Source: Shewanella sp. c952 (GTDB taxonomy: Bacteria > Pseudomonadota > Gammaproteobacteria > Enterobacterales > Shewanellaceae). From it: a stretch of 64,000 nucleotides of DNA. The notes beneath the pieces are model-generated. The model was not told where the DNA came from and searched no databases. It was given only the letters and a program-made list of their open reading frames with translations. The DNA lies in the NCBI RefSeq assembly GCF_019654975.1, contig NZ_BPEW01000016.1, positions 36,776 through 100,775 of the forward strand. The letters are read 5' to 3'. Position numbers and translations under genes: made by a program. This document shows, one piece after another, positions 55,616 to 63,974 of this stretch. Each line of letters begins with the position of its first letter. Position 1 is the first letter of the stretch.

Positions 55616-56098
55616 TCAAGCTTGAGCAATTAATTCACTCATTTGTCGTTGCATGACTAAATGGTCAACAAAGTGAGTGTGTTTTACGCGATGTTCAGTG
55701 ACAATGTTCTGGTATCGATTGCGAGTGTGAATGTCACAGTTAGCCATGACCTCCTCCATGTCTAATTGATCATTCCCACGGATCACAAGTGCCTCTTCGT
55801 CCACTGCATTATTTAATCTAAAAGCTGTCACACCACCATTTTGGAATGCAGAGCTGTTATTCGTCACCGGAGAATCTGTAGCGAGTCGTTTTATCAATGG
55901 CTGTCTTTCTCCTAGTTCAAATTTGGCGCGCAGATCTTCTTGTTTGAACTCCGGAGTGTGGAATTGCGCCATATCACGAGCATCGGCAGACATCAGTGAT
56001 AGCAATAAAGCAAATTCACCACGCCGATTCGACTCAACAGCGCTGTTGAGACGCGAGCCTAATTGTAATTCGTTAACTAAAGGGCTAACTGCTTGCAT
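55616..56098 (-). CDS. VC2046/SO_2500 family protein
   Basis: A 160-residue cytosolic protein of a small gammaproteobacterial family recognised from RGEFALLLSLMSADARDMAQ, RLNNAVDEEALVIR and the C-terminal HVVD-type region (THFVDHLVMQRQMSELIAQA). Its function is not established. No signal or membrane segment. It lies between the DUF406 gene and the tRNA-Tyr cluster. Confidence 0.82.
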   Translation of the reverse strand: MQAVSPLVNELQLGSRLNSAVESNRRGEFALLLSLMSADARDMAQFHTPEFKQEDLRAKFELGERQPLIKRLATDSPVTNNSSAFQNGGVTAFRLNNAVDEEALVIRGNDQLDMEEVMANCDIHTRNRYQNIVTEHRVKHTHFVDHLVMQRQMSELIAQA

Positions 56099-56195
56099 AA
56101 TGCGCTATTTGCATAAAAAAAAACCGATAAAACAACCTGTTGATAGTTAATCGACCACTTAGCAGATTACTTTAGTAATTATTTTAAATTTAAGC

Positions 56196-56224
56196 TTTAC
56201 ATGAGAAAAAATTCTGACTACTAT
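56196..56224 (+). promoter_or_regulatory. Sigma-70 promoter of the tRNA-Tyr cluster
   Basis: TTTACA (56196-56201), a 17-base spacer and TACTAT (56219-56224). A GC-rich discriminator GCCGCCG follows, typical of stable-RNA promoters under stringent control. Confidence 0.8.
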
Positions 56225-56239
56225 TGCCGCCGCAATTGA

Positions 56240-56324
56240 GGAGGGGTTCCCGAGTGGCCAAAGGGATCAGATTGTAAATCTGACGGCTCAGCCTTCGAAG
56301 GTTCGAATCCTTCTCCCTCCACCA
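56240..56324 (+). tRNA. tRNA-Tyr (GTA), copy 1
   Basis: An 85-base class II tRNA with encoded CCA. Acceptor GGAGGGG pairs with TCCCTCC (one G-U). The anticodon stem is TCAGA/TCTGA, with GTA in loop TTGTAAA, and there is a long variable arm. Identical to copy 2. Confidence 0.97.
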
Positions 56325-56354
56325 TTTGCGCACAATTTGTAGAAAGAGATATGT

Positions 56355-56439
56355 GGAGGGGTTCCCGAGTGGCCAAAGGGATCAGATTGTAAATCTGACG
56401 GCTCAGCCTTCGAAGGTTCGAATCCTTCTCCCTCCACCA
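56355..56439 (+). tRNA. tRNA-Tyr (GTA), copy 2
   Basis: Identical to copy 1, after a 30-base spacer; the CCA end is encoded. Confidence 0.97.
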
Positions 56440-56511
56440 CTTCTATCAACAAATTGAAATGTAATAAACACAGTAGGTCAATATTGTGTGCAGTAAAAAG
56501 TAAGAAAATGT

Positions 56512-56596
56512 GGAGGGGTTCCCGAGTGGCCAAAGGGACCAGATTGTAAATCTGATGGCTCAGCCTTCGAAGGTTCGAATCCTTCTCCCTCCACCA
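56512..56596 (+). tRNA. tRNA-Tyr (GTA), copy 3, variant
   Basis: Differs from copies 1 and 2 at two bases: T27 is C, giving a C-A mismatch at the base of the anticodon stem (CCAGA/TCTGA), and the next base after the stem (44) is T instead of C. Otherwise identical, with GTA anticodon and CCA. Spacer to copy 2 is 72 bases. Confidence 0.95.
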
Positions 56597-56821
56597 CTTC
56601 TTAACTCTCTTTCTATATCTCTTCGACGCAAATTTTTGCTCAACATCTTTCTCCGTTAATTTAAAAATACTCAATAGCGTTCATTTGTAACTTCAAAGTT
56701 AATCAAGTTACGAGCTATTGTTACGGTTCTAAATTTCTGATTATTATCTGTTATTGTCTCTACCATTGTGCCCTTAATTTCACTATGATTTAGCTTTCTG
56801 ATCAACATCAAAGGCCTTATT

Positions 56822-57898
56822 GTGACTAGTTCTTGGGTAAATCAAGCCATCGAAAAAATCGATGCAGACTTTCAACGAAGTGCAGACACTCATCTAATAA
56901 AACTTGATACTCCCAATTTGAGTGGCATTGATATTTACCTTAAAGATGAAAGTACCCACCCTACTGGTAGTTTGAAACATAGACTCGCTCGTTCACTTTT
57001 TCTTTACGCTCTATGTAATGGCTGGATCAAAGAGAACACCACAGTTATCGAATCATCTTCAGGCAGCACCGCTGTATCAGAAGCCTACTTTGCCCGCCTA
57101 CTTGGACTGCCTTTTATTGCCGTCATGCCAAGCAGTACCGCAAAGAAAAAAATACAGCAAATAGAGTTCTACGGTGGCCAATGCCACTTTGTCGATCATT
57201 CAAGTAAGATCTACGCTGAATCAGAGCGTTTAGCCAAAGAGTTAGACGGCCATTATATGGATCAGTTTACTTACGCTGAACGTGCTACCGATTGGCGTGG
57301 TAACAATAACATTGCCAACTCCATTTTTAATCAAATGGAAAGAGAACAGCACTCTATCCCATCATGGATTGTTATGAGCCCTGGCACCGGTGGCACATCA
57401 GCGACAATTGGACGCTATATTCGCTATCAACGACTAGCGACTAAGCTGTGCGTTGTTGACCCTGAAAATTCAGTGTTTTTTGATTACTTTAATACAGGTA
57501 ACGCTGATATCACCTGTACTAATGGCAGTAAAATTGAAGGGATCGGTCGCCCAAGAGTTGAACCCTCTTTTATACCCGGCGTTGTCGATGAGATGCGAAA
57601 AATTCCAGATCCTGCATCTTTGGCTACCATAAACTGGCTAGAAAAAATTATCGGACGTAAAACTGGCCCATCGACAGGAACAAACCTTTACGGCGCCCTA
57701 CAGCTCGCATCAGAGATGGCTGAGAGAGGAGAGACTGGATCAATTGTGACCTTGATTTGTGACTCTGGTGATCGTTACCTTGATACCTATTACGATACAC
57801 AGTGGATTGAAGACAACATTGGCGACTTAACACCTTACAACAACGCGCTAGATTACTTTAGTGATACCAGTGTGCTTAATTGTCCGGCAGCTAAATAA
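56822..57898 (+). CDS. PLP-dependent cysteine synthase/desulfhydrase-like protein (Cds1-like)
   Basis: A 358-residue fold-type II PLP enzyme. The PLP lysine is Lys52 in [11 protein letters not shown], the substrate loop [18 protein letters not shown] follows, and the phosphate-binding loop is [12 protein letters not shown]. Resemblance is to the Cds1-type L-cysteine desulfhydrase group within the cysteine synthase family, whose members release sulfide from cysteine. The reaction here is inferred. The start is GTG, since no ATG fits. It is monocistronic after the tRNA-Tyr cluster. Confidence 0.85.
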   Translation: MTSSWVNQAIEKIDADFQRSADTHLIKLDTPNLSGIDIYLKDESTHPTGSLKHRLARSLFLYALCNGWIKENTTVIESSSGSTAVSEAYFARLLGLPFIAVMPSSTAKKKIQQIEFYGGQCHFVDHSSKIYAESERLAKELDGHYMDQFTYAERATDWRGNNNIANSIFNQMEREQHSIPSWIVMSPGTGGTSATIGRYIRYQRLATKLCVVDPENSVFFDYFNTGNADITCTNGSKIEGIGRPRVEPSFIPGVVDEMRKIPDPASLATINWLEKIIGRKTGPSTGTNLYGALQLASEMAERGETGSIVTLICDSGDRYLDTYYDTQWIEDNIGDLTPYNNALDYFSDTSVLNCPAAK

Positions 57899-58178
57899 TA
57901 CCCATTGCTTTAAGTACTTGACCCGTTCAGTGCGGCTTAGGTAAAAATTTGGCAAAACCTTGTATGCTTCGTTATACGATTTGGATATACGACTAAATGG
58001 TCTATTTTGTTCCATACAAAACAAAACATACCGGCCCTCCTTGGCGGTCAGATTTAGGAGGTACGAGACCAAGGATGGTCTAAGGTAGAATACTGCAGGA
58101 GCAATTATCGAGAGCGCAGCAGGATGGCAAAGCCGAGAATAACGATTAGCTCAAATCCCACTATTTGCCTACAGCGTT

Positions 58179-58202
58179 TTGAATTCCCGCTGAATGGTCA
58201 AA
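58179..58202 (-). repeat. Dispersed repeat core, copy 2 (inverted relative to 18559-18582)
   Basis: The reverse complement matches the 24 bases at 18559-18582 exactly, with about 80% similarity for some 18 bases on each side. Both copies sit in long intergenic regions, which points to an intergenic repeat family. Confidence 0.8.
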
Positions 58203-58235
58203 CTTTTAATGCCATTGGTAATAAGTCATACGTAT

Positions 58236-58275
58236 AAAAAAGCCCTTGCTGAGTGTTACTCACAAGGGCTGTATT
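58236..58275 (-). terminator. Terminator of queE
   Basis: The stem AGCCCTTG (58241-58248) / CAAGGGCT (58263-58270) is extended by TGAGT/ACTCA inside, with a one-base bulge. On the minus strand it is followed by TTTTTT. Confidence 0.9.
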
Positions 58276-58334
58276 TTGTAGCATTCGCAACGGATTAATA
58301 CCGTTAACCAAAAGCCTTAATACAAATTTTGTTA

Positions 58335-59006
58335 TTAATCTATATCTAGATACTTATGCGTTTGAATTGATAGACGCCAATTTCTCTCGATACAAGTCTT
58401 CATCGCAAGTTCAGTCGCTCTTGGCTTTTGGCTAATAGGTTGTAAACAGACCGTCTTATCAGCTAAATCAATATCGGCTAAGAGAGCATCTAGTTCATCA
58501 ATATGATTGCTTGTGGCAATAGGGTGCTTAATTTCATTTGCACGCTCAAGCGCTTGTGCGAGTACCTTATAACCACCTTTCATATTGATCTTGGGCGAGA
58601 CGGTAACCCAAGTATCACTGTCGCATGCCACCTCAAAGGTGCCACTCGTTTCTATCTGTGTCTGATAGCCGTTTTGATGTAAGTAGCGGGTTAACTCAGA
58701 CAGGTCGTACATGCAAGGCTCACCGCCAGTGATCACTATATGCTTAGCCGTAAATCCCTTGCTTTTGAAAGCACCAACCAATTGCTCACAGGTTAACTCA
58801 GACCAACGCCCTATCGTTCCGTCAACTTGGATCACTAACTCAGGTGCGACTCGATTTTCCTCGATAACGTCCCAGGTGTGTTTAGTATCACACCAAGCGC
58901 AGCCAACAGGACAACCTTGAAGCCTAACAAAAATGGCCGGTACTCCGGTAAAATAGCCTTCACCTTGTATGGTCTCAAACACTTCATTGACTGGATAATT
59001 CATCAT
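58335..59006 (-). CDS. queE: 7-carboxy-7-deazaguanine synthase
   Basis: A cytosolic radical-SAM enzyme of the queuosine/preQ0 pathway, 223 residues. The modified cluster motif CPVGCAWC is at residues 32-39, with IFVRLQG before it and HIVITGGEPCMYDL after it. It starts with two consecutive ATG codons behind GAGGAAAA; either could be used. It is divergent from queC, the enzyme that uses its product. Confidence 0.95.
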   Translation of the reverse strand: MMNYPVNEVFETIQGEGYFTGVPAIFVRLQGCPVGCAWCDTKHTWDVIEENRVAPELVIQVDGTIGRWSELTCEQLVGAFKSKGFTAKHIVITGGEPCMYDLSELTRYLHQNGYQTQIETSGTFEVACDSDTWVTVSPKINMKGGYKVLAQALERANEIKHPIATSNHIDELDALLADIDLADKTVCLQPISQKPRATELAMKTCIERNWRLSIQTHKYLDID

Positions 59007-59063
59007 ATTTTCCTCGAGTTCAGCAGGGGCGCATTTATAGAGGATTTTTAACCGTGTAGCAAG

Positions 59064-59096
59064 TAGTTTAAATGCAGACCTCGCTGCGTTAAACTA
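59064..59096. promoter_or_regulatory. Inverted repeat in the queE-queC intergenic region
   Basis: TAGTTTAA (59064-59071) and TTAAACTA (59089-59096) are perfect inverted arms, with an inner GCAG/CTGC stem and a six-base loop. It lies between divergent queE and queC, where a shared operator would be expected. It does not match the preQ1 riboswitch classes I know. Confidence 0.5.
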
Positions 59097-59134
59097 TCGC
59101 ATCGCATCTCTTTATAAATTGAAGTTCTATTATT

Positions 59135-59821
59135 ATGTCAAAAGCAATTGTCGTATTTTCTGGCGGCCAAGATTCCACGACCTGTCTAATTCAAGCACTC
59201 ACCCAATATGATGAAGTTCATTGTGTGACTTTCGATTATGGCCAAAGGCATAGGCAAGAAATTGAGATAGCCAAAGAATTATCTTCAAAATTGGGCGCTA
59301 GCAGTCATCAGGTGCTAGATGTTGGGATCTTAAATGATCTAACGGTTTCAGCCCTCACCCGCGATATCCCTATCGAAGAGAATAAAGACGGTAACTCAAT
59401 CCCTAATACATTTGTTCCAGGCCGAAACATTCTGTTTCTCACTCTTGCAGGGATCTATGCTTATCAAATCAATGCCGATGTTATCATTACGGGAGTATGC
59501 GAAACAGATTTCTCTGGCTATCCTGATTGTCGCAATGAGTTCATTAAATCAATGCAAACGGCACTGATGCAAGGGATGGATAAGCAGCTCACCATCAGCA
59601 CACCATTAATGTGGCTCGATAAAGCAGAAACATGGGCGCTTGCAGATAAATACAACAGCCTTGAGTTAGTTCGCCATCAGACTCTTACCTGCTATAACGG
59701 ATTAAAAGGCGATGGTTGTGGTACATGTCCGGCCTGTATATTACGACAACGTGGGCTCGATGAATATTTAGCTAACTCAACAGTGATCCAAGCGCAGCTA
59801 GCCGCTAAATGCACAAAATGA
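59135..59821 (+). CDS. queC: 7-cyano-7-deazaguanine (preQ0) synthase
   Basis: A cytosolic 228-residue ATP-dependent amidotransferase-like enzyme converting CDG to preQ0. The PP-loop [11 protein letters not shown] is at residues 8-18. Zinc-binding cysteines lie in [21 protein letters not shown] near the C-terminus. Its 3' end overlaps the rhombosortase start (ATGA), so the two genes are probably translated from one mRNA. Confidence 0.96.
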   Translation: MSKAIVVFSGGQDSTTCLIQALTQYDEVHCVTFDYGQRHRQEIEIAKELSSKLGASSHQVLDVGILNDLTVSALTRDIPIEENKDGNSIPNTFVPGRNILFLTLAGIYAYQINADVIITGVCETDFSGYPDCRNEFIKSMQTALMQGMDKQLTISTPLMWLDKAETWALADKYNSLELVRHQTLTCYNGLKGDGCGTCPACILRQRGLDEYLANSTVIQAQLAAKCTK

Positions 59822-60405
59822 CGCCCATGCTCAAAAGCCCCTACTTTGTCGTCACATTAGTAAGCTTGCTTTGCATCGCTCTATTCTTTTTAGGTTTAGA
59901 TGATGCTTTGGCTTATAGAAGAGACAACATTTTAGAGGGCCAATGGTGGCGGTTATTAAGTGGAAATTTCCTGCATACCAACATTTGGCACTTAGGCATG
60001 AACTTGGCTGGTTTGTGGGTAATAGTGTTATTGTTTGAACCACATTACAGCGCCAAAACGCTCACTGTTATGGTTTTAACCTTAGGTTTAATGCAAGGGC
60101 TAGCATTACTCATATTCTTTCCAAATACCCTAGGTTACGTTGGCCTAAGTGGACTATTACATGGACTTTTTGTTTATGGAGCCGTGCTAGATATAAGCAA
60201 AGGACTCAAAACAGGTTACTTATTAACGCTGGGAGTTATTTTAAAAGTGCTCTATGAGCAAACCTTTGGCGCCAGCCAGGAAGTAACATCACTCATTGGT
60301 GCTCGTGTTGCCACTGAGGCGCATTTGATTGGCGTAGTCAGTGGTTTTATCTGCTTAGCGTGTCTTTATGGCTTTAATCAAGTGAAAAGTATTAGGGGTT
60401 GTTGA
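59818..60405 (+). CDS. rrtA: Rhombosortase (intramembrane protease for GlyGly-CTERM proteins)
   Basis: A 195-residue polytopic membrane protein of the rhomboid family, short rhombosortase type. The catalytic Ser is in [10 protein letters not shown] (about residue 111) and the catalytic His in ATEAHLIG (about 169). [15 protein letters not shown] is the typical early helix. Rhombosortases cleave the C-terminal GlyGly-CTERM anchor of secreted proteins. The ATG at 59818 overlaps the queC stop; an ATG three codons earlier is possible. The last three codons and the stop lie inside the terminal repeat of a MITE-like element, so the native C-terminus may have been altered. Confidence 0.9.
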   Translation: MTPMLKSPYFVVTLVSLLCIALFFLGLDDALAYRRDNILEGQWWRLLSGNFLHTNIWHLGMNLAGLWVIVLLFEPHYSAKTLTVMVLTLGLMQGLALLIFFPNTLGYVGLSGLLHGLFVYGAVLDISKGLKTGYLLTLGVILKVLYEQTFGASQEVTSLIGARVATEAHLIGVVSGFICLACLYGFNQVKSIRGC

Positions 60406-60686
60406 TCTTTCACGGTTGTTTTTGCCGCAGTTTATTGGCTATTTTAACAAGGCGGAGGCTATGCCGTTTAGTTATTCTCCACAAATAGTCTACAACACAG
60501 TAAAAATAGCCAAGAAACGCTGCCCTTTGGGTTCGATTCAATGCTTCTATTCTTTTATGAGTAGAATGTGTTATGAGCTTTTCACTTAGCCAGTAAAGCT
60601 TTATCGCTCAAGCCTTGTACTAGAAGCATTATTCCTTACGGTAAAGAACCGAACAAAAACTAAGCTCGAAAGATCAACAGCCCCTA
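60393..60686. repeat. ~294-bp MITE-like element with terminal inverted repeats
   Basis: Left end TAGGGGTTGTTGATCTTTC (60393-60411) and right end (60668-60686) are inverted repeats with one mismatch in 19. Inside, subterminal segments pair again: GGCTATTTT near 60440 with AAAATAGCC near 60495, and AATGCTTCTA near 60540 with TAGAAGCATT near 60620. The element could fold into a long structured RNA. It encodes no transposase. No target-site duplication is obvious. Confidence 0.8.
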
Positions 60687-60688
60687 GA

Positions 60689-60718
60689 TAAAAATAGGAG
60701 ACCTCAGTCTCCTATTCG
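60689..60718 (-). terminator. Terminator of uvrB
   Basis: The ten-base stem AATAGGAGAC (60693-60702) / GTCTCCTATT (60707-60716) has a four-base loop. On the minus strand it is followed by TTTAT. Confidence 0.88.
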
Positions 60719-60742
60719 ATTAAATTCCCAATTGAGCTTCTG

Positions 60743-62764
60743 TTACGCCTTTATAAATTGTTCACGTAATCTGCCAACTCTATCTCTGATCGCTGCAGCC
60801 TCTTCAAACTCTAGATTCTTAGCATGTTCATGCATCTGCTTTTCAAGCTTATCAATCTCATGACTGATATCCGCAGGTTTGGCATGATAATCAGCGTCAC
60901 TCTCTGCGACTTGGCCCAACTTGCTCGACACTTTACTACTATCACCCACATCCATAACATCAGTAATACGCTTGATGACACCCTTAGGTGTAATGCCATT
61001 ATCAAGATTGTACTGATGCTGCATCTCCCGACGACGATTTGTTTCCGTAATCGCTTTATCCATAGACTTAGTGATACGGTCGCCATACAGAATAACTTTA
61101 CCGTTAACATTACGCGCAGCGCGGCCAATTGTTTGAATAAGAGAGCGCTCAGAACGTAAGAAGCCCTCTTTATCTGCATCAAGGATACAGACTAAAGAGA
61201 CCTCTGGCATGTCTAACCCCTCACGCAGTAAGTTAATGCCAATAAGCACATCAAATACACCTAGTCGAAGGTCGCGAATGATCTCAACACGCTCAACAGT
61301 ATCGATATCAGAATGCAAATATCTTACTTTAACGCCATGTTCATCCAAATACTCAGACAGGTCTTCCGACATTCTTTTAGTTAATGTCGTGACAAGCACC
61401 CGTTCGTTAACTGCAACACGCTTACCAATTTCAGAGAGCAAATCATCTACCTGAATGCCTACAGGCCTAACTTCGATCTCAGGATCGAGAAGTCCAGTAG
61501 GCCTTACAACCTGCTCTGCAATCTCCCCTTCAGACTTGTTAATCTCGTAATCACTTGGCGTTGCAGAAACAAAAATGCTTTGTGGCATTAGCGCTTCAAA
61601 CTCTTCAAATTTTAACGGGCGATTGTCGAGTGCCGAAGGTAAACGAAACCCATACTCAACCAAATTCATCTTTCGTGAACGATCACCCTTATACATAGCG
61701 CCAATTTGAGGCACCGTGACGTGGGATTCATCGATAATCAACAGGCCATCTTCAGGCAGATAATCGAGTAATGTTGGCGGCCCATCACCCGAAGCACGCC
61801 CAGAGAGATAGCGAGAGTAGTTCTCGATACCTGAACAGTAGCCAAGTTCCGTCATCATTTCGACGTCATATTGTACCCGCTCAGTAATGCGCTGCTCTTC
61901 TATGAGTTTATTAAGGTCTAATAACTGCTTCTTACGCTCACGAAGCTCCTCTTTTATATGTTCAGTCGCCGCCAATATCGATTCTCGCGGTGTCACATAA
62001 TGACTCTTAGGATAAACAGTAATTCGCGCGATACGCTTCATGATGTGACCAGTTAGCGGATCGAATAAGCTTAAACGCTCAATTTCATCATCAAAAAGTT
62101 CTACTCTAATCGCATGTTTGTCAGAATCAGCTGGAAACACATCAATCACTTCACCGCGAACACGATACGTACCACGCTGCAGTTCGATATCATTGCGCGT
62201 GTATTGCAGCTCACTGAGTCGTTTGAGCATATCGCGCTGATCCATTATTGCGCCTTCTCTAAGATGCAATAACATTTTCATATAGGACTTGGGATCGCCC
62301 AAGCCATAAATCGCCGATACTGATGCAATCAACACCACGTCTTTGCGTTCTAATAATGCTTTAGTGGCAGACAAGCGCATCTGCTCAATATGTGCATTAA
62401 CAGAAGCGTCCTTTTCAATAAACGTCCCAGTTGAAGGCACATAGGCTTCAGGTTGGTAATAATCGTAGTAAGAAACGAAATACTCTACGGCGTTGTGAGG
62501 AAAAAACTCTTTCATCTCACCATAAAGCTGTGCCGCCAGTGTTTTATTAGGTGCCATTATTATTGTGGGACGCGACATTTTTTCTATTACATTAGCAATA
62601 GTAAAGGTTTTGCCAGAGCCAGTTACCCCTAACAAGGTTTGGCTTGCCAAACCAGACTCTAAACCATCAACGAGTTGATTAATGGCTGTCGGCTGGTCGC
62701 CAGCAGGTTTATACTGGGATTCCAATTGAAATACAGATTCAGACACTAAGTTAAGCTTCCTCAT
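60743..62764 (-). CDS. uvrB: Excinuclease ABC subunit B
   Basis: A 673-residue nucleotide-excision-repair helicase-like protein. Walker A GVTGSGKT is at about residues 46-53, the beta-hairpin region [14 protein letters not shown] at about 95-108, and helicase motifs YVSATP-type ([10 protein letters not shown]) and IGRAARN further on. A C-terminal UVR domain ([18 protein letters not shown]) binds UvrC. It is cytosolic and acts with UvrA and UvrC. No strong LexA box is present upstream; a two-mismatch candidate is noted separately. Confidence 0.97.
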   Translation of the reverse strand: MRKLNLVSESVFQLESQYKPAGDQPTAINQLVDGLESGLASQTLLGVTGSGKTFTIANVIEKMSRPTIIMAPNKTLAAQLYGEMKEFFPHNAVEYFVSYYDYYQPEAYVPSTGTFIEKDASVNAHIEQMRLSATKALLERKDVVLIASVSAIYGLGDPKSYMKMLLHLREGAIMDQRDMLKRLSELQYTRNDIELQRGTYRVRGEVIDVFPADSDKHAIRVELFDDEIERLSLFDPLTGHIMKRIARITVYPKSHYVTPRESILAATEHIKEELRERKKQLLDLNKLIEEQRITERVQYDVEMMTELGYCSGIENYSRYLSGRASGDGPPTLLDYLPEDGLLIIDESHVTVPQIGAMYKGDRSRKMNLVEYGFRLPSALDNRPLKFEEFEALMPQSIFVSATPSDYEINKSEGEIAEQVVRPTGLLDPEIEVRPVGIQVDDLLSEIGKRVAVNERVLVTTLTKRMSEDLSEYLDEHGVKVRYLHSDIDTVERVEIIRDLRLGVFDVLIGINLLREGLDMPEVSLVCILDADKEGFLRSERSLIQTIGRAARNVNGKVILYGDRITKSMDKAITETNRRREMQHQYNLDNGITPKGVIKRITDVMDVGDSSKVSSKLGQVAESDADYHAKPADISHEIDKLEKQMHEHAKNLEFEEAAAIRDRVGRLREQFIKA

Positions 62765-63597
62765 TTTTCTTGGGCGTATTTTACCCTATTTGAACATTCA
62801 GATGGGGCTAAGCGCTAAAATTATGTTGAGTCTCACTATCTAATCCATATTAAAACATTACAAATAACCAAGAAATATGCCACAAACCTCTCTCCTTAGG
62901 GCAAACCGAAGCATCCAGCTACTTTCTAATTTGTAATGGCAATAGACAATAAGTTTTATCCGACATGGCAAAATGGCTTGTTCAACAGATATCCCTATAG
63001 CGAATTAATATGACGGTTTCTGTTTCTTCAGGTGAAAGTTTGTGACAGGCCAACAATCAGTAACTTAGGCCTCCTCCTTGCCCTGAACTTGCCTAAACAT
63101 GGTGCTTTAATTCACAATCCAGCTACATTAGCTGGTTACAAATTAGCAACAATTTGATGAGAGGCTGAAATTAACTGTTGATTTTTGCATCAATATGTTT
63201 TTAAACAATAAAAATAAATCTTGGCAAAATTGTGCATTTTAACCTCAAGCCCCTATACATAGGCGTTTGCAACAGATTTTTTCACTTAACCCACAGGCTT
63301 ATCCACAGATTTAGTGGATAACTCACCTAAGCCTTGCTATAGCGGGACTTTTAACCAACCCTGCTACTTTAGTATTACAGGCAAAGATTTTGTAATTTTA
63401 TTACATTTGAAACTATTGTACCGTCCACAACTTGCGCCCTTTCACTCGACATTGCTTAAAACTAATCGAAAACTACGATTAACTCATATACTTGCATTCT
63501 AACTGCTCACTTAATGTAAAATATGGTGCATTCGTCACCATGATGCGCATTTGATGAACACTTAACCCGATAAATCCACTTTTTTTCCATTGTCGAG
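62765..63597. other. Long intergenic region between uvrB and the tRNA-Asn cluster
   Basis: About 830 bp without a supported gene. It contains the uvrB promoter on the minus strand, a small perfect hairpin CCAGCTA-CAT-TAGCTGG (63119-63135), a DnaA-box palindrome (63299-63321) and a hairpin ATGGTG/CACCAT near 63525-63543. A 62-codon frame (63314-63502) shows no protein-like features. Confidence 0.6.
63299..63321. promoter_or_regulatory. Paired inverted DnaA boxes
   Basis: TTATCCAC (63299-63306) and GTGGATAA (63314-63321) are perfect inverted arms separated by seven bases. They give DnaA 9-mers TTATCCACA and, on the other strand, TTATCCACT. A weaker TTAACCCACA lies just upstream. This may be a DnaA-binding locus outside oriC. 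Confidence 0.6.
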
Positions 63598-63626
63598 TTG
63601 ACTCAGTTGTAAGAGCGATTTAATAT
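63598..63626 (+). promoter_or_regulatory. Sigma-70 promoter of the tRNA-Asn cluster
   Basis: TTGACT (63598-63603), a 17-base spacer and TAATAT (63621-63626), followed by GC-rich GCGCTCCG, typical of stable-RNA promoters. It lies about 35 bp before the first tRNA-Asn. Confidence 0.88.
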
Positions 63627-63661
63627 GCGCTCCGTCTTCAACGAGACGTAACTTATTCGAT

Positions 63662-63737
63662 TCCCCTGTAGTTCAGTTGGTAGAACGGCGGACTGTTAAT
63701 CCGTATGTCACTGGTTCGAGTCCAGTCTGGGGAGCCA
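63662..63737 (+). tRNA. tRNA-Asn (GTT), copy 1
   Basis: A 76-base tRNA with encoded CCA. The anticodon is GTT in ACTGTTAAT. Acceptor TCCCCTG faces CTGGGGA, with a T6-T67 mismatch. All three copies in the cluster are identical. Confidence 0.97.
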
Positions 63738-63783
63738 AAGTTTAAGTTAATCAGATATTTATCTGTAATTATAAAAGAGCAAT

Positions 63784-63859
63784 TCCCCTGTAGTTCAGTT
63801 GGTAGAACGGCGGACTGTTAATCCGTATGTCACTGGTTCGAGTCCAGTCTGGGGAGCCA
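63784..63859 (+). tRNA. tRNA-Asn (GTT), copy 2
   Basis: Identical to copy 1, 46 bases downstream, with encoded CCA. Confidence 0.97.
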
Positions 63860-63898
63860 CTTTTATATAGACAGCTAAATATTGATAAAAAATGCAAT

Positions 63899-63974
63899 TC
63901 CCCTGTAGTTCAGTTGGTAGAACGGCGGACTGTTAATCCGTATGTCACTGGTTCGAGTCCAGTCTGGGGAGCCA
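63899..63974 (+). tRNA. tRNA-Asn (GTT), copy 3
   Basis: Identical to copies 1 and 2, 39 bases downstream, with encoded CCA. The cluster may continue beyond the window. Confidence 0.97.

Larger units (their letters stand above)
57899..58334. other. Intergenic region with repeat sequence downstream of the PLP gene
   Basis: About 435 bp between convergent genes, containing the second dispersed-repeat core (58179-58202), several short hairpins (for example GACCAAGGATGGTC near 58067) and a terminator. No gene is supported. A 74-codon minus-strand frame (58072-57848) has no recognisable protein features. Confidence 0.6.

Noticed and set aside
56288..56674. 128-codon minus-strand ORF across the tRNA-Tyr cluster
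   Set aside because: It is antisense to the tRNAs. Its repeated GEGFEPSKAEPSDLQSDPFG-type sequence is the well-known false protein read from tRNA genes.
57848..58072. 74-codon minus-strand ORF downstream of the PLP gene
   Set aside because: Repeat-rich intergenic DNA with no protein-family features.
59007..59134. preQ1 riboswitch before queE or queC
   Set aside because: Neither strand shows the compact preQ1-I stem-loop and A-rich tail, nor a preQ1-II pattern I could recognise.
62786..62801. LexA-like box CTATTTGAACATTCAG upstream of uvrB
   Set aside because: Two mismatches to the CTGT-N8-ACAG core; position is right, but sequence alone does not support SOS control.
63314..63502. 62-codon ORF in the tRNA-Asn upstream region
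   Set aside because: It begins inside the DnaA-box palindrome and has no RBS or protein-like composition.
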